A stretch of 54,350 nt of DNA from contig JAIOJA010000057.1 in NCBI GenBank assembly GCA_019912315.1, positions 1-54,350 of the forward strand. Reading direction: 5' to 3'. Under the pieces are notes generated by a model, which made no database searches, had not been told where the DNA came from, and saw only the letters and a list, made by a program, of their open reading frames with translations. The DNA comes from Planctomycetota bacterium (GTDB lineage Bacteria > Planctomycetota > UBA8742 > UBA2392). Positions 8,074 through 17,009 of this stretch are shown one piece after another (positions within the stretch are counted from its first letter, which is position 1; each line of letters opens with the position of its first letter). Both the position numbers and the translations under genes were made by a program.

Positions 8074-8445
8074 ATGCCGACAGTCATAGATCTGCGGACG
8101 AATCCAAACCGATGGGGCAATGCCCTCGTATTCTGCACGGGAGTCCTGCACTTCACAGGCGATCAATACGAAGAACAGGCCTGGCTGTGCAGTCGAGACC
8201 CCGCAAAACATGACGAGGTGCCCGACGGCATCGTGCTAGGCGGTGCCAGCGAAGCGAGCCGCCTTCTTCAGCATGTGAGAGGGGTGCCCGGCGGCTTTCT
8301 TTATGACGAGCGCGATGTCGTTGTTTGGGGTGTGGTCAGCTACGACTATTCAGGGATACCGGCCATTGTCCACGTCCGCCAAGTCGAAGCTTACGGACGT
8401 AAGGGGAGCGCAAGGCTCATGTTCGACGATGCTCTGTCTTTGTAG
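8074..8445 (+). CDS. Conserved-looking small protein of unknown function
   Basis: A 123-residue soluble protein beginning MPTVIDLRTNPNRWGNALVF. No known domain is recognised. The ATG at 8074 is preceded by GGAGAG three bases upstream, a slightly short spacing, and lies 21 bases after the tRNA-Asn CCA end, so it is probably cotranscribed with that tRNA. The tail segments GVVSYDYSGIPAIVHVRQVE and FDDALSL resemble no family I can name. It ends 29 bases before the terminator at 8475-8505. Confidence 0.6.
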   Translation: MPTVIDLRTNPNRWGNALVFCTGVLHFTGDQYEEQAWLCSRDPAKHDEVPDGIVLGGASEASRLLQHVRGVPGGFLYDERDVVVWGVVSYDYSGIPAIVHVRQVEAYGRKGSARLMFDDALSL

Positions 8446-8474
8446 CTGACGGCCTCGGAACATTCTTAAATGAG

Positions 8475-8505
8475 AAGAGGCGCCCCGCACCGTGGCGCCT
8501 CTTTT
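8475..8505. terminator. Intrinsic terminator between convergent genes
   Basis: AAGAGGCGCC (8475-8484) pairs perfectly with GGCGCCTCTT (8494-8503) around a 9-base loop. The plus strand continues TTTTCGCTTT and the minus strand reads TTCTCATTTAAG, so it can serve the unknown gene on the left and, less well, the lipoprotein gene on the right. Confidence 0.8.
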
Positions 8506-8523
8506 CGCTTTCAGTAAATCGTT

Positions 8524-9414
8524 CTACCGACCGCCCCCGAAACCGCCGCCTCCGCCAAAGCCAGGGATCATTCCGCCCAAGTCGCCTGCGCCCGGAATCA
8601 TCCCGCCCATGCCGGCACCGGATTTCTCGTACTCTTCCATCTGTTCCGGAGTCATGACTCGCTCAAGCTCCAGCTTCTGGTCATCCTGGATCTGCTTGAC
8701 CTCGGCCTGGATTTCTTCCTGGGTCATGCCGCTTTCGCGCGCATTCGTCATCGTCTCGCGAATCTTGTCGCGCGTCTCGCCTTCGATGCGCAGCACTTCG
8801 CTCTTCTCGTACTCGCCGAGGTTCAGCGGCTCGAGGCGACGCTCGGTCATTTCCGTGCGCATGGCTTCCATGGCTTTGGCGCGCTGGACCGGGTCGCTCA
8901 TGATCTTCATGATGCTGCCGCGCGGGTCGGCTTCGTCAAACTCGAACCCGTACTTGTCGGCCATCTTCTTGGCTTCGGCCATCTGTGTGGCGCGGCGTTC
9001 TTCCTGTGCCTTCTGGCGTTCCGCGTCGCGCTCAGCGCGGTCACGATCGGCCATTGCCTTGAACTTGGCATAATCCTCGTCGTCTACCGCAACCTCGCCT
9101 TCCGGCATCTCACCCTCGATCTTCAGCGCGGACTTGGCAGGCGCCGTTTCGAGATCCGCCAGGCGCGCCTTGGCGGCCGCCAACTCTCTGTCTTGCTTGT
9201 CGAGACGAATGATCAGCGTGCTCATGTCGAGCGGCTTGCCGTCCTCGCCCGGTTGGATTCCGTCAATCTGCCCGCTAAGACGGGCGTTCTCATCCTGCAA
9301 AGCCGCGACCTGCTGCTTCAGTGTGGCAACTTCACGCTGAGTCTCGGCGTCCTGGCAGCCGATCAACCCGAGCGTGGGAAGCATTAGCAAAGCGGCGAGC
9401 ATGAACTTTTTCAT
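8524..9414 (-). CDS. Coiled-coil lipoprotein with Gly/Met-rich tail
   Basis: A 296-residue protein starting MKKFMLAALLMLPTLGLIGC, so Cys20 is the likely lipidated residue. Residues 25-60 and about 115-145 have heptad patterns typical of coiled coils (REVATLKQQVAALQDENARL). A later segment, MTQEEIQAEVKQIQDDQ then MTPEQMEEYE, resembles the Met-x-P-E-Q helices of Spy/CpxP-like periplasmic proteins. The C-terminus is repetitive (GMGGMIPG, LGGMIPG, FGGGGGFGGGR). The ATG at 9414 is chosen over longer starts because GGAGGA lies at ideal distance and it begins the signal peptide. It is the last gene behind the ECF sigma/anti-sigma pair and could be a target or sensor of that system; this is inference from position only. 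Confidence 0.65.
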   Translation of the reverse strand: MKKFMLAALLMLPTLGLIGCQDAETQREVATLKQQVAALQDENARLSGQIDGIQPGEDGKPLDMSTLIIRLDKQDRELAAAKARLADLETAPAKSALKIEGEMPEGEVAVDDEDYAKFKAMADRDRAERDAERQKAQEERRATQMAEAKKMADKYGFEFDEADPRGSIMKIMSDPVQRAKAMEAMRTEMTERRLEPLNLGEYEKSEVLRIEGETRDKIRETMTNARESGMTQEEIQAEVKQIQDDQKLELERVMTPEQMEEYEKSGAGMGGMIPGAGDLGGMIPGFGGGGGFGGGR

Positions 9415-9424
9415 CGTTGTCCTC

Positions 9425-9451
9425 CGTGGCTTTCGTGGCTTTCGTGGCTTT
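9425..9451. repeat. Three tandem copies of CGTGGCTTT
   Basis: A 9-base unit is repeated three times without change, followed by a decayed fourth copy (CGTGTGGCTT). It occupies the leader just upstream of the lipoprotein's ribosome binding site. It is a simple tandem repeat, probably prone to slippage. Confidence 0.8.
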
Positions 9452-9561
9452 CGTGTGGCTTCGGTACTTGTGTGCGAGGCCAACAATTCCCTCACGCACA
9501 AACTTCTAAAACGCGGAAACCGCTCGCGAGAACACGAGCGGCATCTGCGTAAGTCTTTGCC

Positions 9562-10407
9562 TTAGTAGGTCTTACGAAACTGCTGCATCAGGCGCTGGAG
9601 CATCGCCGCGTCTGTGCCGACCAACGCGCGGTAGAAGTTCCCTTCGCGCCAGATTACCACGACTCTGTCCCCCACCGTCACTTCCGCACACTGCCAGTCG
9701 CCGGAAACCACCCCGTCAAGGCAGTCGCAGGCGATCACTAGAAACCCGAAGCGCTCACCGTCCGGCGAGTCGTAGACGGCTTTCATGATCTTGCGCCCAT
9801 CCAGGTCGTCACAGTCCCAGTCCGACATCAGCAACATGCGACCGTCAACGAAATGCGGCAACTCGGGCGCGTCGGCAAAGTGTTTGGTGTATTCGGCGTT
9901 CGCGTCGCCGTAGCGACATTTGCTGGCCCTGGGCGCGTCGAGCGCCATGGTCGACACCATCGGCGCAAGACCATCGGGCAGTGAATCCGTCCCGCGTGGC
10001 ACGCCGCCGAACATCAGCACCAAGGCCACAACGAGCATTACGCCGGCCGCCGCCATCATGATCGCGCCCAGCCAGGGAAAGCCGGGCAAATGCCGATGCC
10101 GCTGACTTCCGGCGGACTTTTCGATCTCCATCTCGCACTGGTCAAGCGCCATCAGTACGCGGGCGCGCAGACTTTCCGGGCACTTGGTCGCCTGCTCATT
10201 GACGCAACGGCGCACAGCCGCGGCGAACTCCTTCTCGGTTTCGACGTATTCCTTGGTGTAGGGACAATCACACAGGAAGGCCTCAACGCGAGCTCTGTCA
10301 TCTTCGTTCAATTCACCCGCCAGAAAGGCGTCCAGATTGCGCCATACGAAGCGGCGCTCCTCGGGAATTTCCGGCGTCGGATGATTGTCCATGGCGGTAT
10401 CTGTCAT
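9562..10407 (-). CDS. Putative membrane anti-sigma factor
   Basis: A 281-residue protein encoded 3 bases after the ECF sigma factor gene. The N-terminal 100 residues (LDAFLAGELNEDDRARVEAFL followed by CDCPYTKEYVETEKEFAAAV) have the pattern of cytoplasmic anti-sigma domains, but the zinc-binding HxxxCxxC is not intact: only a CDCP remnant is seen. One membrane helix lies at about 111-134. The C-terminal 140 residues would be outside the membrane and contain CDDLDGRKIMKAVYD and RFGFLVIACDCLDGV. The pair is probably transcribed together, with the protein holding the sigma factor inactive until an envelope signal; the signal is unknown. Confidence 0.65.
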   Translation of the reverse strand: MTDTAMDNHPTPEIPEERRFVWRNLDAFLAGELNEDDRARVEAFLCDCPYTKEYVETEKEFAAAVRRCVNEQATKCPESLRARVLMALDQCEMEIEKSAGSQRHRHLPGFPWLGAIMMAAAGVMLVVALVLMFGGVPRGTDSLPDGLAPMVSTMALDAPRASKCRYGDANAEYTKHFADAPELPHFVDGRMLLMSDWDCDDLDGRKIMKAVYDSPDGERFGFLVIACDCLDGVVSGDWQCAEVTVGDRVVVIWREGNFYRALVGTDAAMLQRLMQQFRKTY

Positions 10408-10410
10408 TGT

Positions 10411-11052
10411 CTACCTTACCTCCACGGTGTCGTCGGCCCGCCCTTGTGAATGCCGCAACACGCTTTCCGATGGTGAATCAACGCCGGACAACTCTTCACT
10501 GCCGAGCTCGCCTACGCGATCCCGCAACAGCGCCTTTGCCCGTGACAGGCGCGACATCACGGTGCCCAATGGTATGCCCAAAGCACTGGCAATATCTTTG
10601 TACGGCATCTCACCGATCACGTTCATGATCAGCACTTCGCGGTAATCGTTCCCCAGACTCTCAAGCGCCTGCTTCAAGCGGTCGTCGAGAGAGTCAAGAA
10701 ACGCCTCGTTCTTCATCAGTCCGGCTAGTGCTTCGCTTGACTGAAAGTCGTGAATTAACCGCCGGTCATCGTCGCCGATGAACTCGCCAACGTCGTCATA
10801 GCTGGCGGTCTCATTGCGCACCTTCTTGCGGCGGTAAAGGTTGATGAAACGGTTAGTCATTACGCGGAACATCCAGGCCTTCAGGTTTGTCCCCGGCTTG
10901 AACAGGTGAAAACGCTCAAACGCGCGCACGTACGTGTCCTGCACCAGGTTTTCGGCGTCGTGCGGATTACGCGACAGCTTCATGGCGCCAGCGTACAGCA
11001 CGTTCATTAACGGAAGAGCCTCCCGTTCGAACCCGGCCCTCCGCTCGTTCAT
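10411..11052 (-). CDS. ECF-family RNA polymerase sigma factor
   Basis: A 213-residue sigma-70 family protein. Region 2 is seen in ENLVQDTYVRAFERFHLFKPG, followed by NLKAWMFRVMTNRFINLYRRKK. Region 4 is seen in EVLIMNVIGEMPYKDIASAL and GIPLGTVMSRLSRAKALLRDR, a typical helix-turn-helix. Between them lies an acidic linker (DDVGEFIGDDDRR). ATG at 11052 begins MNERRAGFEREALPLMNVLY; an in-frame GTG at 11145, only 10 bases after the hpnG stop and preceded by GGCAAGG, would add 31 residues. The choice decides how tightly it is coupled to hpnG. The anti-sigma gene follows within 3 bases. Confidence 0.88.
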   Translation of the reverse strand: MNERRAGFEREALPLMNVLYAGAMKLSRNPHDAENLVQDTYVRAFERFHLFKPGTNLKAWMFRVMTNRFINLYRRKKVRNETASYDDVGEFIGDDDRRLIHDFQSSEALAGLMKNEAFLDSLDDRLKQALESLGNDYREVLIMNVIGEMPYKDIASALGIPLGTVMSRLSRAKALLRDRVGELGSEELSGVDSPSESVLRHSQGRADDTVEVR

Positions 11053-11155
11053 CGTCTCCGCCACGCCGTCCTCGAAACAGGGCAAGGGCGCCGGGCATTC
11101 CGACAATTTCCTTCCCGCACTGGTTAACGAATGGGACCCCGACACCTTGCCGGAG

Positions 11156-11962
11156 CTAAGAGGATTTTTCGGTCTTTACAGCCGCGGTTTCCTTGCCTTC
11201 AAGCAAGGAGTTCCAGAAGGCTTCCGTAAACACCTCGAGGCGCTCACGGCACAGCTTTGCGCGCCCCAGCATTTCGCGCAGGCCAAAAATACGGGCCGGG
11301 TTGACAGCAAGCTTGCCTATGATGCGCGAACTGCTCAGGCGGGCCTTCTCGCGCACGTAGCGTTCGAGTTCAGGTACGCGCTCGTCAGACATGTCGAAGA
11401 TGCTGCGCGCCACCACGAAGGGAATCTTGGCTTCGTCGGCGATGTTGGCGATGGCAATTGCGCTCTGGTCAACCACGTCGCACTGGGTCGACATGTGCAG
11501 CGACATTTTCTCGGACGGATTCCGGACTGGGTCAAACACCGTCACGATGCTGCCCAAGATGCCGCCGATGCCCGGTACGCTGCGGATCACTCGGCGCATC
11601 ATTTCCTGCACCGTCTGCTGCAGCACGATCGGCTTGTACTGGCTGCCAAGACCAATCTGATTGATGAAGTTCACACCTACCACCACATCGCCGACATTCA
11701 GGGCACTCGAAAGCGCGCTGCCAAAGCCGATGCTGACAATGGCCAGCGGCTTATCCACCTGGATGGCCTCGCGCAGCGCCGCCGCTGTCGCATCAGGATT
11801 GTGCCCGGTAATCAGGCACTTTGCGGACGTGTAGTGCCAGATGCCGCCATGCACCAGCCCCACCTTCTGCTTGTAGGTGCGCGGGTTTTCGAGACGACTA
11901 ATGAACTGGATCGCGTCCGATTCAGTAGCCGCCACGAACAAAATTTTGGGTAACTCACGCAT
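11156..11962 (-). CDS. hpnG: HpnG-like phosphorylase/nucleosidase (hopanoid side chain)
   Basis: A 268-residue protein of the purine-nucleoside phosphorylase/MTAN-like fold. The family signature is seen in PLAIVSIGFGSALSSALNVG then DVVVGVNFIN, and the later FDMSDE lies where this fold binds its substrate. Placement directly downstream of hpnH, 96 bases away on the same strand, supports HpnG, which releases adenine from adenosylhopane during extended hopanoid synthesis. Alone, the sequence could also be another nucleosidase, so the call depends on context. The stretch MRRVIRSVPGIGGILGSIVT is rather hydrophobic. No clear ribosome binding site is seen before the ATG. Confidence 0.72.
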   Translation of the reverse strand: MRELPKILFVAATESDAIQFISRLENPRTYKQKVGLVHGGIWHYTSAKCLITGHNPDATAAALREAIQVDKPLAIVSIGFGSALSSALNVGDVVVGVNFINQIGLGSQYKPIVLQQTVQEMMRRVIRSVPGIGGILGSIVTVFDPVRNPSEKMSLHMSTQCDVVDQSAIAIANIADEAKIPFVVARSIFDMSDERVPELERYVREKARLSSSRIIGKLAVNPARIFGLREMLGRAKLCRERLEVFTEAFWNSLLEGKETAAVKTEKSS

Positions 11963-12058
11963 TCGCCCGTCCGCGCAAAGCGGTGTTCAAGGAAACAAAT
12001 CTGCCCAATGTGCGGTCAATGGGCAAGAGGATTGTGCATGAGTCACGAACCGACGCGG

Positions 12059-13465
12059 CTACAGAGGCTCGGAAAAGATCCCGATGGCCTCAACCTTTTC
12101 GCCCGCCTCGCGCTTGGCCTTTGCCTCATTGTAGCGCTGAACCCATGCCTCCCACGTCTTGCCATCGGCGAAGTCTCGCCCCGTGAAGTCGACGTCACGG
12201 ATCATCTTGACCGGGATCATGCGTACTTCCGCAGCCTTGGATGGGAAAAATTCCACTGAATCCGAGGCCAGGTTGAACACAAAGCCCTCGACCACCTCGC
12301 CGTCCGCCAGCTGAAAGGTTACATCGCCGCGGTAATCCAGCGCGCGCTGCAGTTTGCCCGACAGCTCCGCCTGGGCCTGTACATCCGATACGGTCTCAAT
12401 GCGCTTACCGACTGCCGGCGGCGTGATGTTCTTGCCCTTACGGCTGTTCAGTCCGCCCAGGGTGGCCGCCACTGTCCGCGCGAATCCCTTCGCGCTGTTG
12501 AAGGTCTGATGCACGGCCGTGGGCTCGTAGCCACAATGAACCATGCAGTTCTGGCACTTGCTGTTGCCGCTGGCGCGCCCGTAGTTTTCCCACTGGGTGT
12601 CGTTCAACAATTCCTGCCACGTGTCGGCGTAGCCTTCCTGCAGCAGATAGCATGGCTTCTGCCAGCCAAACAGCGTGTAGCAGGGGTTGCCCCACGGAGT
12701 ACATTCCAGGTGCAGCTTGCCCATCAGGAATTCCATGAACAGCGGCGACTGGTTGAACTGCCACTTCGGTTCAGGATCCTTCAGCAGGTCGCGGAACAGG
12801 TTGAAGGTCTTTTCGCGGCTCAGGAAATTGGCCTGGTCAGGCGCTTTCTGATAACTGTAACCGGGGCTCATGGTCAGCCCTTCGACACCGAGGTCCATCA
12901 TCCGGCCAAAGAAAGCGCGTGTGCCTTCAACGTTGACGTGGCTGAACAGCGTCGTGTTCGTGCAGACGCGGTAGCCCAGCCCGACTGCCAGCTTGATCGC
13001 TTCCTCGGCCTTGTCGTAAGTCCCCTCGCGGCAGACTGCAAAGTCATGGGCTTCGCGACCGCCATCCATGTGGACGTTGAACGTCAGGTACTTGCTGGGC
13101 GTAAACACGCCTTCTTCGAGACGCTGCTTCAGCAGCAATGCGTTCGTACACAGATATATGTACTTCTTGCGCTTTACCAGCTCTTTGACCAACTCGCCGA
13201 TCTTGCTGTACATGAGGGGCTCGCCGCCGGGGATGCTGATGATCGGGGCGCCGCATTCCTCAACGGCGCGCAGGGCGTCGGCGACTTCCATTTCCTTCTT
13301 CAGTATGTGGGCCGGATACTGAATTTTGCCGCAGCCGGCACAGGCCAGGTTGCAGCGCAGTAGAGGCTCAAGCATCAGCACCGTCGCGTAACGTTTGCGG
13401 CGCAAAATGCGCTGCTTAAGCACGTAGCTGGCAACGGCCCACATTTGGGAAACGGGTACAGCCAT
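12059..13465 (-). CDS. hpnH: HpnH radical SAM adenosylhopane synthase with an extra C-terminal domain
   Basis: The protein starts MAVPVSQMWAVASYVLKQRIL and has the radical-SAM cluster motif C38-x3-C42-x2-C45 in RCNLACAGCGKI. GGEP follows at 80-83, along with FNVHMDGGREAHD and MSPGYSYQKAPDQANF; all are characteristic of HpnH, which joins the 5'-deoxyadenosyl group of SAM to diploptene. Further Cys residues lie at 255, 262, 272, 304, 307 and 311. HpnH proteins usually end near residue 340-380; here a linker (340-370) leads to an added domain at about 375-445 (YRGDVTFQLADGEVVEGFVF to DGKTWEAWVQRY) that looks like a small beta-barrel. The squalene-hopene cyclase is not in this window. Confidence 0.9.
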   Translation of the reverse strand: MAVPVSQMWAVASYVLKQRILRRKRYATVLMLEPLLRCNLACAGCGKIQYPAHILKKEMEVADALRAVEECGAPIISIPGGEPLMYSKIGELVKELVKRKKYIYLCTNALLLKQRLEEGVFTPSKYLTFNVHMDGGREAHDFAVCREGTYDKAEEAIKLAVGLGYRVCTNTTLFSHVNVEGTRAFFGRMMDLGVEGLTMSPGYSYQKAPDQANFLSREKTFNLFRDLLKDPEPKWQFNQSPLFMEFLMGKLHLECTPWGNPCYTLFGWQKPCYLLQEGYADTWQELLNDTQWENYGRASGNSKCQNCMVHCGYEPTAVHQTFNSAKGFARTVAATLGGLNSRKGKNITPPAVGKRIETVSDVQAQAELSGKLQRALDYRGDVTFQLADGEVVEGFVFNLASDSVEFFPSKAAEVRMIPVKMIRDVDFTGRDFADGKTWEAWVQRYNEAKAKREAGEKVEAIGIFSEPL

Positions 13466-13756
13466 GGTCCAAGCCTCTCTCCGGACAATCGGACGAGTCT
13501 AGTGGTGATACATCACGAGTCAATCAGTCGCGACGCGTTCGGCGATTACCCCAACCACTGGCATTTGTCATGGCAAATGTCACCAGGGTGATGTCGCGTC
13601 ATTGGTCCCAATGTTGCAGAATTAGACTTGCACTTGATTCATAGCTGTATTTTTTTTTGAATATTTGTAGTCTTAGCATACGCCGGATATGCTTCTTGCG
13701 GGCATTCCTTTGCTGCTGACCGCTTCCCAACGGGGTTTCTAAAGTGGAGAGACAAG
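13466..13756. other. Gap between hpnH and the divergent secreted gene, with three palindromes
   Basis: This is the longest gene-free stretch. It contains GTGATACATCAC (13505-13516), CATTTGTCATGGCAAATG (13562-13579) and TCACCAGGGTGA (13580-13591), the last two adjoining. All have the symmetry expected of repressor or activator binding sites and lie where they could affect hpnH and the rightward gene. The right third is AT-rich with a run of nine or more T near 13650-13660. Confidence 0.45.
13665..13693 (+). promoter_or_regulatory. Candidate promoter for the rightward secreted gene
   Basis: TTGTAG (13665-13670), a 17-base spacer and TATGCT (13688-13693), preceded by an AT-rich tract that could act as an UP element. 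The transcript would carry a leader of about 57 bases before the ATG at 13757. Confidence 0.4.
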
Positions 13757-14666
13757 ATGAACCACCGCCATGTGATAGCAGTTGTGCTCGTCGCACTTGC
13801 GACTGGCAATGCCGCACTGTTCGCTGGGCCGAACAGAAACGTTAGTGTCACGAAAGAACAGGAATAGTGAAGACGAGAACAAGACAGCATATGCAACCAT
13901 CCACGACGACGGAGCGTTCGATGAGGATGCAGGTGGTTCGCAGACAAATCACGGTTACGTGAAAGCGGCGCGGAACAGCTATACCACCTATATCAATGCT
14001 GAAATCGTAATCTGGTACGTCGCCACAGGGGGCAGTTGGACTCGCCATTACGGCCTATATGGTTACGACACGTGGGATCGGGAGTTCACGATCACCGGAT
14101 GTGAGTGTCCCCGCTTTGTATACACTGCCAAGGTCGCCTCCACCGTCACCGCCAAGGCGCAACTGACCGGCGAGGTCGAAACAGGGGATGTCTACGCACG
14201 CGCCTCTGGAATGTTGAAATTCGAAGTGGACGGGGTGGTGGTAGGACAGAGCGACAAGGAATGTCTCGCCGGAACAAAAGACCTCGACAACATCAATACA
14301 CCTGAGATCGCTGACGGAAGCTACTCATACCCCATTCCAGGCGGAGAAAAGCACGGGCTTGCCGCGCATTATGAGACCGAGGGCGATCCCGCAGTAGCCG
14401 AGCAGACAATGAGCATCTTTGTACCCGCAGCCACCAAGAACGGCGGAAAACTTAACCTGAACATACGGTCATGGGCGATGGTGAAGGTTCGTGTGCCCTC
14501 AAACTACGGCTGGGGACATGCGTCGGTCAAACACAAGTTCTATACAACGGACTTCGCCACCAACGATGACTGGGAAGTAAAGGTAGAGGCCTGGGACGAC
14601 GACGATCCTGACAATCCGATTCGAATCAAGGCAGAACTTTACTTTTGGACCAAGTGGGGAGACTGA
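13757..14666 (+). pseudogene. Secreted protein gene split by a frameshift
   Basis: ATG at 13757 has a good ribosome binding site (GGAGAG, six bases away) and encodes a signal peptide, MNHRHVIAVVLVALATGNAA, then about 15 residues before tandem stops TAG TGA at 13865-13870. The long frame that continues to 14666 is in the +1 frame and, after the overlap, reads SEDENKTAYATIHDDGAFDE onward for about 270 residues without its own signal peptide or start site. Skipping one base near 13865 joins the two into one secreted protein of about 303 residues. Aromatic and Thr/Asp-rich composition suggests a beta-rich extracellular protein; no family is recognised. GC is near 50% in a hand-counted line, lower than most neighbours. 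It may be a pseudogene, a sequencing error or a programmed shift. Confidence 0.55.
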
Positions 14667-14726
14667 TCGCCTGTCCGCCAGGTAAACCCACGTGCATTCG
14701 CGCAGGAACGGCGAAAAGGACCAGCC

Positions 14727-16892
14727 ATGCGAGCGTCGAGAACAGCGCAGGCAGTGGGCGTGATCGTCATCGCGGCGGTCGTCGGGTTGCTTTTCTGGTG
14801 GTACCAGCTCCAAGATGACGCTCGGGTAAATCTCTCACGACAAGCGCCGAATGAGACCGCAACCGTTGATGCTACCGAGCCGCTGAATACACCGAGCGAT
14901 GAAGCGGGATTGATTGTTCGCGTCACTGGTGCGCATTCAGACGAAGTCACTACGGTACTGGCACAGCAGGCAAACACCCGCATCTTTGGCGAACGGCGAA
15001 CGAATGGCGAATTTGTCTTCGCCAACGATCTCGCCGGGGGCGCGCGGCTCGTTGCATGGACCGTTGGTTCAAGCACCGACCAAGTAACCGCAGTGTCGGA
15101 TCTAGTCCGGTTCGACGGTGCCAGTAGCCAGATACACCTTCATCTGGGGCGGGTCTGGCCGCTTGAAGTAGAGTTGCGGCGCCAAGGCGGGAGCCCAGAC
15201 GACGACGCGGATGTAGGACTCAGGTTCCCCACTGTGGACCTGGCAACTACATGGGCCCAGAAAGTTCAGGTTATCACCACCAAACCCGTCGCTTGGTTTC
15301 TCAAGACGCGGGCCCAGGACGGATGTTTCTCGCTGCCGTTAATCCCTGCGGCAACAACGATCCGGGCCTCAGGGACTTGGGGCAGGTTCGCCGGCGAATC
15401 TTCGGACTTCGAACTCTCGGGACCCGAACGAATCGTGCTGGGACTAAGTGCCCTTCCGGCCAGCCGTCTAATCAGGGTACGGGACGGTACCGGCGTGCCG
15501 GTCGAGGTGAAGTTGGCCGTCGATGTAGGCTCGAAGCCCGACACGCAAGGCGAAACAACCTGGCGTATGGTCCGTGACGGCACAGGTGATGATGGGCTGC
15601 TCGAGGTTCCCACCGAGGCGGCAGACCGACTGGTTGTAAGGATTGTCGACGAACGTTGGGTTCCGGAAAGGTACAAGTACTCACTGGATGCCGGAGCGGA
15701 CATGCTTGACATTCAAGTCCGTCCCGCGACGAGCCTGCGACTACGGGTCCAGTACGACGACGCCCAGCCATACCTTGGAATGGTTCGCGTCGAGCCCGAA
15801 TATCCAGAACGTGATCCGACTGTTTCCGAGTATCTGCAATGGTCCGGCCGGTTGGTTGACGCGGAACCAACTCCCACCTCGGATGACCCGTTCGAGGTAG
15901 ACAGGTATGGACCACAAACCCAATTCTACAGGGTGATTGTATTTGACAGAATCCCGTCGGAACTTCCGCTCACTGTAAGTACCGAGGGCGGCAAACGCAT
16001 CGGCTATCCAAGCTACGAAACCACAGTGTTCGCTCTAGATGTTCCGCGCGAGATACTGGTAGTTATCCCCAGTGTGCTTACGGATCGGTCGCCATCCAGG
16101 ATCCGCATCCTTGGCGATATTCCGGAGGCCGCCGGTTGCACCGTCAGCATTTATCGCGTGTCAGAGTTCGGAACAGCGCCGGTTGGCAGTTTCAGTCTTG
16201 CTGACTCGCGCGAAAGCGAACTGATCCGGCATCCAGGACGCTATCGGGTCAGGCTGACAGGTGCATCCGCCTGGCAGTCCGAAGAGTTCGAACTGACGGC
16301 GGGCGTCGTGCATGATGTCTCCCCCAAGCCGGCCCCTGCGGTGACGGTCAAGGCCCGGATTTTGGACGAAACAGGTCTACCCGTTGAGGGAGGTACGCTC
16401 GATATCGATTCCCGCGGGGCACCCATCTTCCCCGCCAAGCCAATAGCCGACACAGTCGGCGTGTCGAACACAGATGGCTACGTCACCTTGGGTGGCCAAC
16501 CCCATGGCAAGTCCATCTTTCGCCTGGAGGCTTTCGAATGTCAGCCGATCCTCGTGGAAGCTTCTCTGGGCAAGGATCGGGAGGTCTTCCTCGGCGAGTT
16601 TCGACTGGAGCCGGCAAAGGGTGAAGTCCACATACGCATGCCCAAGGCAGACGACTCGAAGCTTTCGGTGCTTGTAAATGTGGCCAGTCCGTTTTCTCTA
16701 TATCGTCGCGACTATCACCCCGAGGCCGAAGAACTCATCGTTCTCAAGGGACTTGCGGTGGGGCGAACATACTCCATTTCGGTTCACATTCGCGGCGCCG
16801 AACACGTAGCCAAGGGCTTCAACGGGGTAGCACCCACGATTGAACAGCCAATCATCGAGTTGGACGCCACGGACATCGACGTTGCCAAATAG
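14727..16892 (+). CDS. Large membrane-anchored extracytoplasmic protein of unknown function
   Basis: A 721-residue protein with one N-terminal membrane helix (about residues 8-27, AVGVIVIAAVVGLLFWWY) and a long outside part. The outside part is built of beta-rich blocks; several resemble carboxypeptidase-regulatory or Ig-like modules, for example VTVKARILDETGLPVEGGTL followed by SNTDGYVTLGG near residues 550-595. No catalytic motif is seen. AAGGA precedes the ATG at good distance. It begins 60 bases after the frameshifted secreted gene on the same strand, so the two may share a transcript. Proteins of this style are common in planctomycetes; its role is unknown. Confidence 0.65.
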   Translation: MRASRTAQAVGVIVIAAVVGLLFWWYQLQDDARVNLSRQAPNETATVDATEPLNTPSDEAGLIVRVTGAHSDEVTTVLAQQANTRIFGERRTNGEFVFANDLAGGARLVAWTVGSSTDQVTAVSDLVRFDGASSQIHLHLGRVWPLEVELRRQGGSPDDDADVGLRFPTVDLATTWAQKVQVITTKPVAWFLKTRAQDGCFSLPLIPAATTIRASGTWGRFAGESSDFELSGPERIVLGLSALPASRLIRVRDGTGVPVEVKLAVDVGSKPDTQGETTWRMVRDGTGDDGLLEVPTEAADRLVVRIVDERWVPERYKYSLDAGADMLDIQVRPATSLRLRVQYDDAQPYLGMVRVEPEYPERDPTVSEYLQWSGRLVDAEPTPTSDDPFEVDRYGPQTQFYRVIVFDRIPSELPLTVSTEGGKRIGYPSYETTVFALDVPREILVVIPSVLTDRSPSRIRILGDIPEAAGCTVSIYRVSEFGTAPVGSFSLADSRESELIRHPGRYRVRLTGASAWQSEEFELTAGVVHDVSPKPAPAVTVKARILDETGLPVEGGTLDIDSRGAPIFPAKPIADTVGVSNTDGYVTLGGQPHGKSIFRLEAFECQPILVEASLGKDREVFLGEFRLEPAKGEVHIRMPKADDSKLSVLVNVASPFSLYRRDYHPEAEELIVLKGLAVGRTYSISVHIRGAEHVAKGFNGVAPTIEQPIIELDATDIDVAK

Positions 16893-17009
16893 TGCACACA
16901 CATCCCAGGCGGCTGCGTCAATCGCCGACGAGGGCGCTATTAGGTGGTTGGTATTTCCTCCGGGCAATTGGTAACCTCGTGATCGAAACCTTTACCAAAG
17001 AGGCAGCCT

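Noticed and set aside
9425..9460. CRISPR-like array
   Set aside because: The units are 9 bases, directly adjacent and without spacers, so this is a simple tandem repeat. No CRISPR repeat-spacer pattern was seen anywhere in the window.
13850..13875. Programmed +1 frameshift of the prfB type at the tandem stop
   Set aside because: There is no CTT-TGA-like slippery codon and no strong internal Shine-Dalgarno at the right distance. A mutation or sequencing error is simpler, though not proven.
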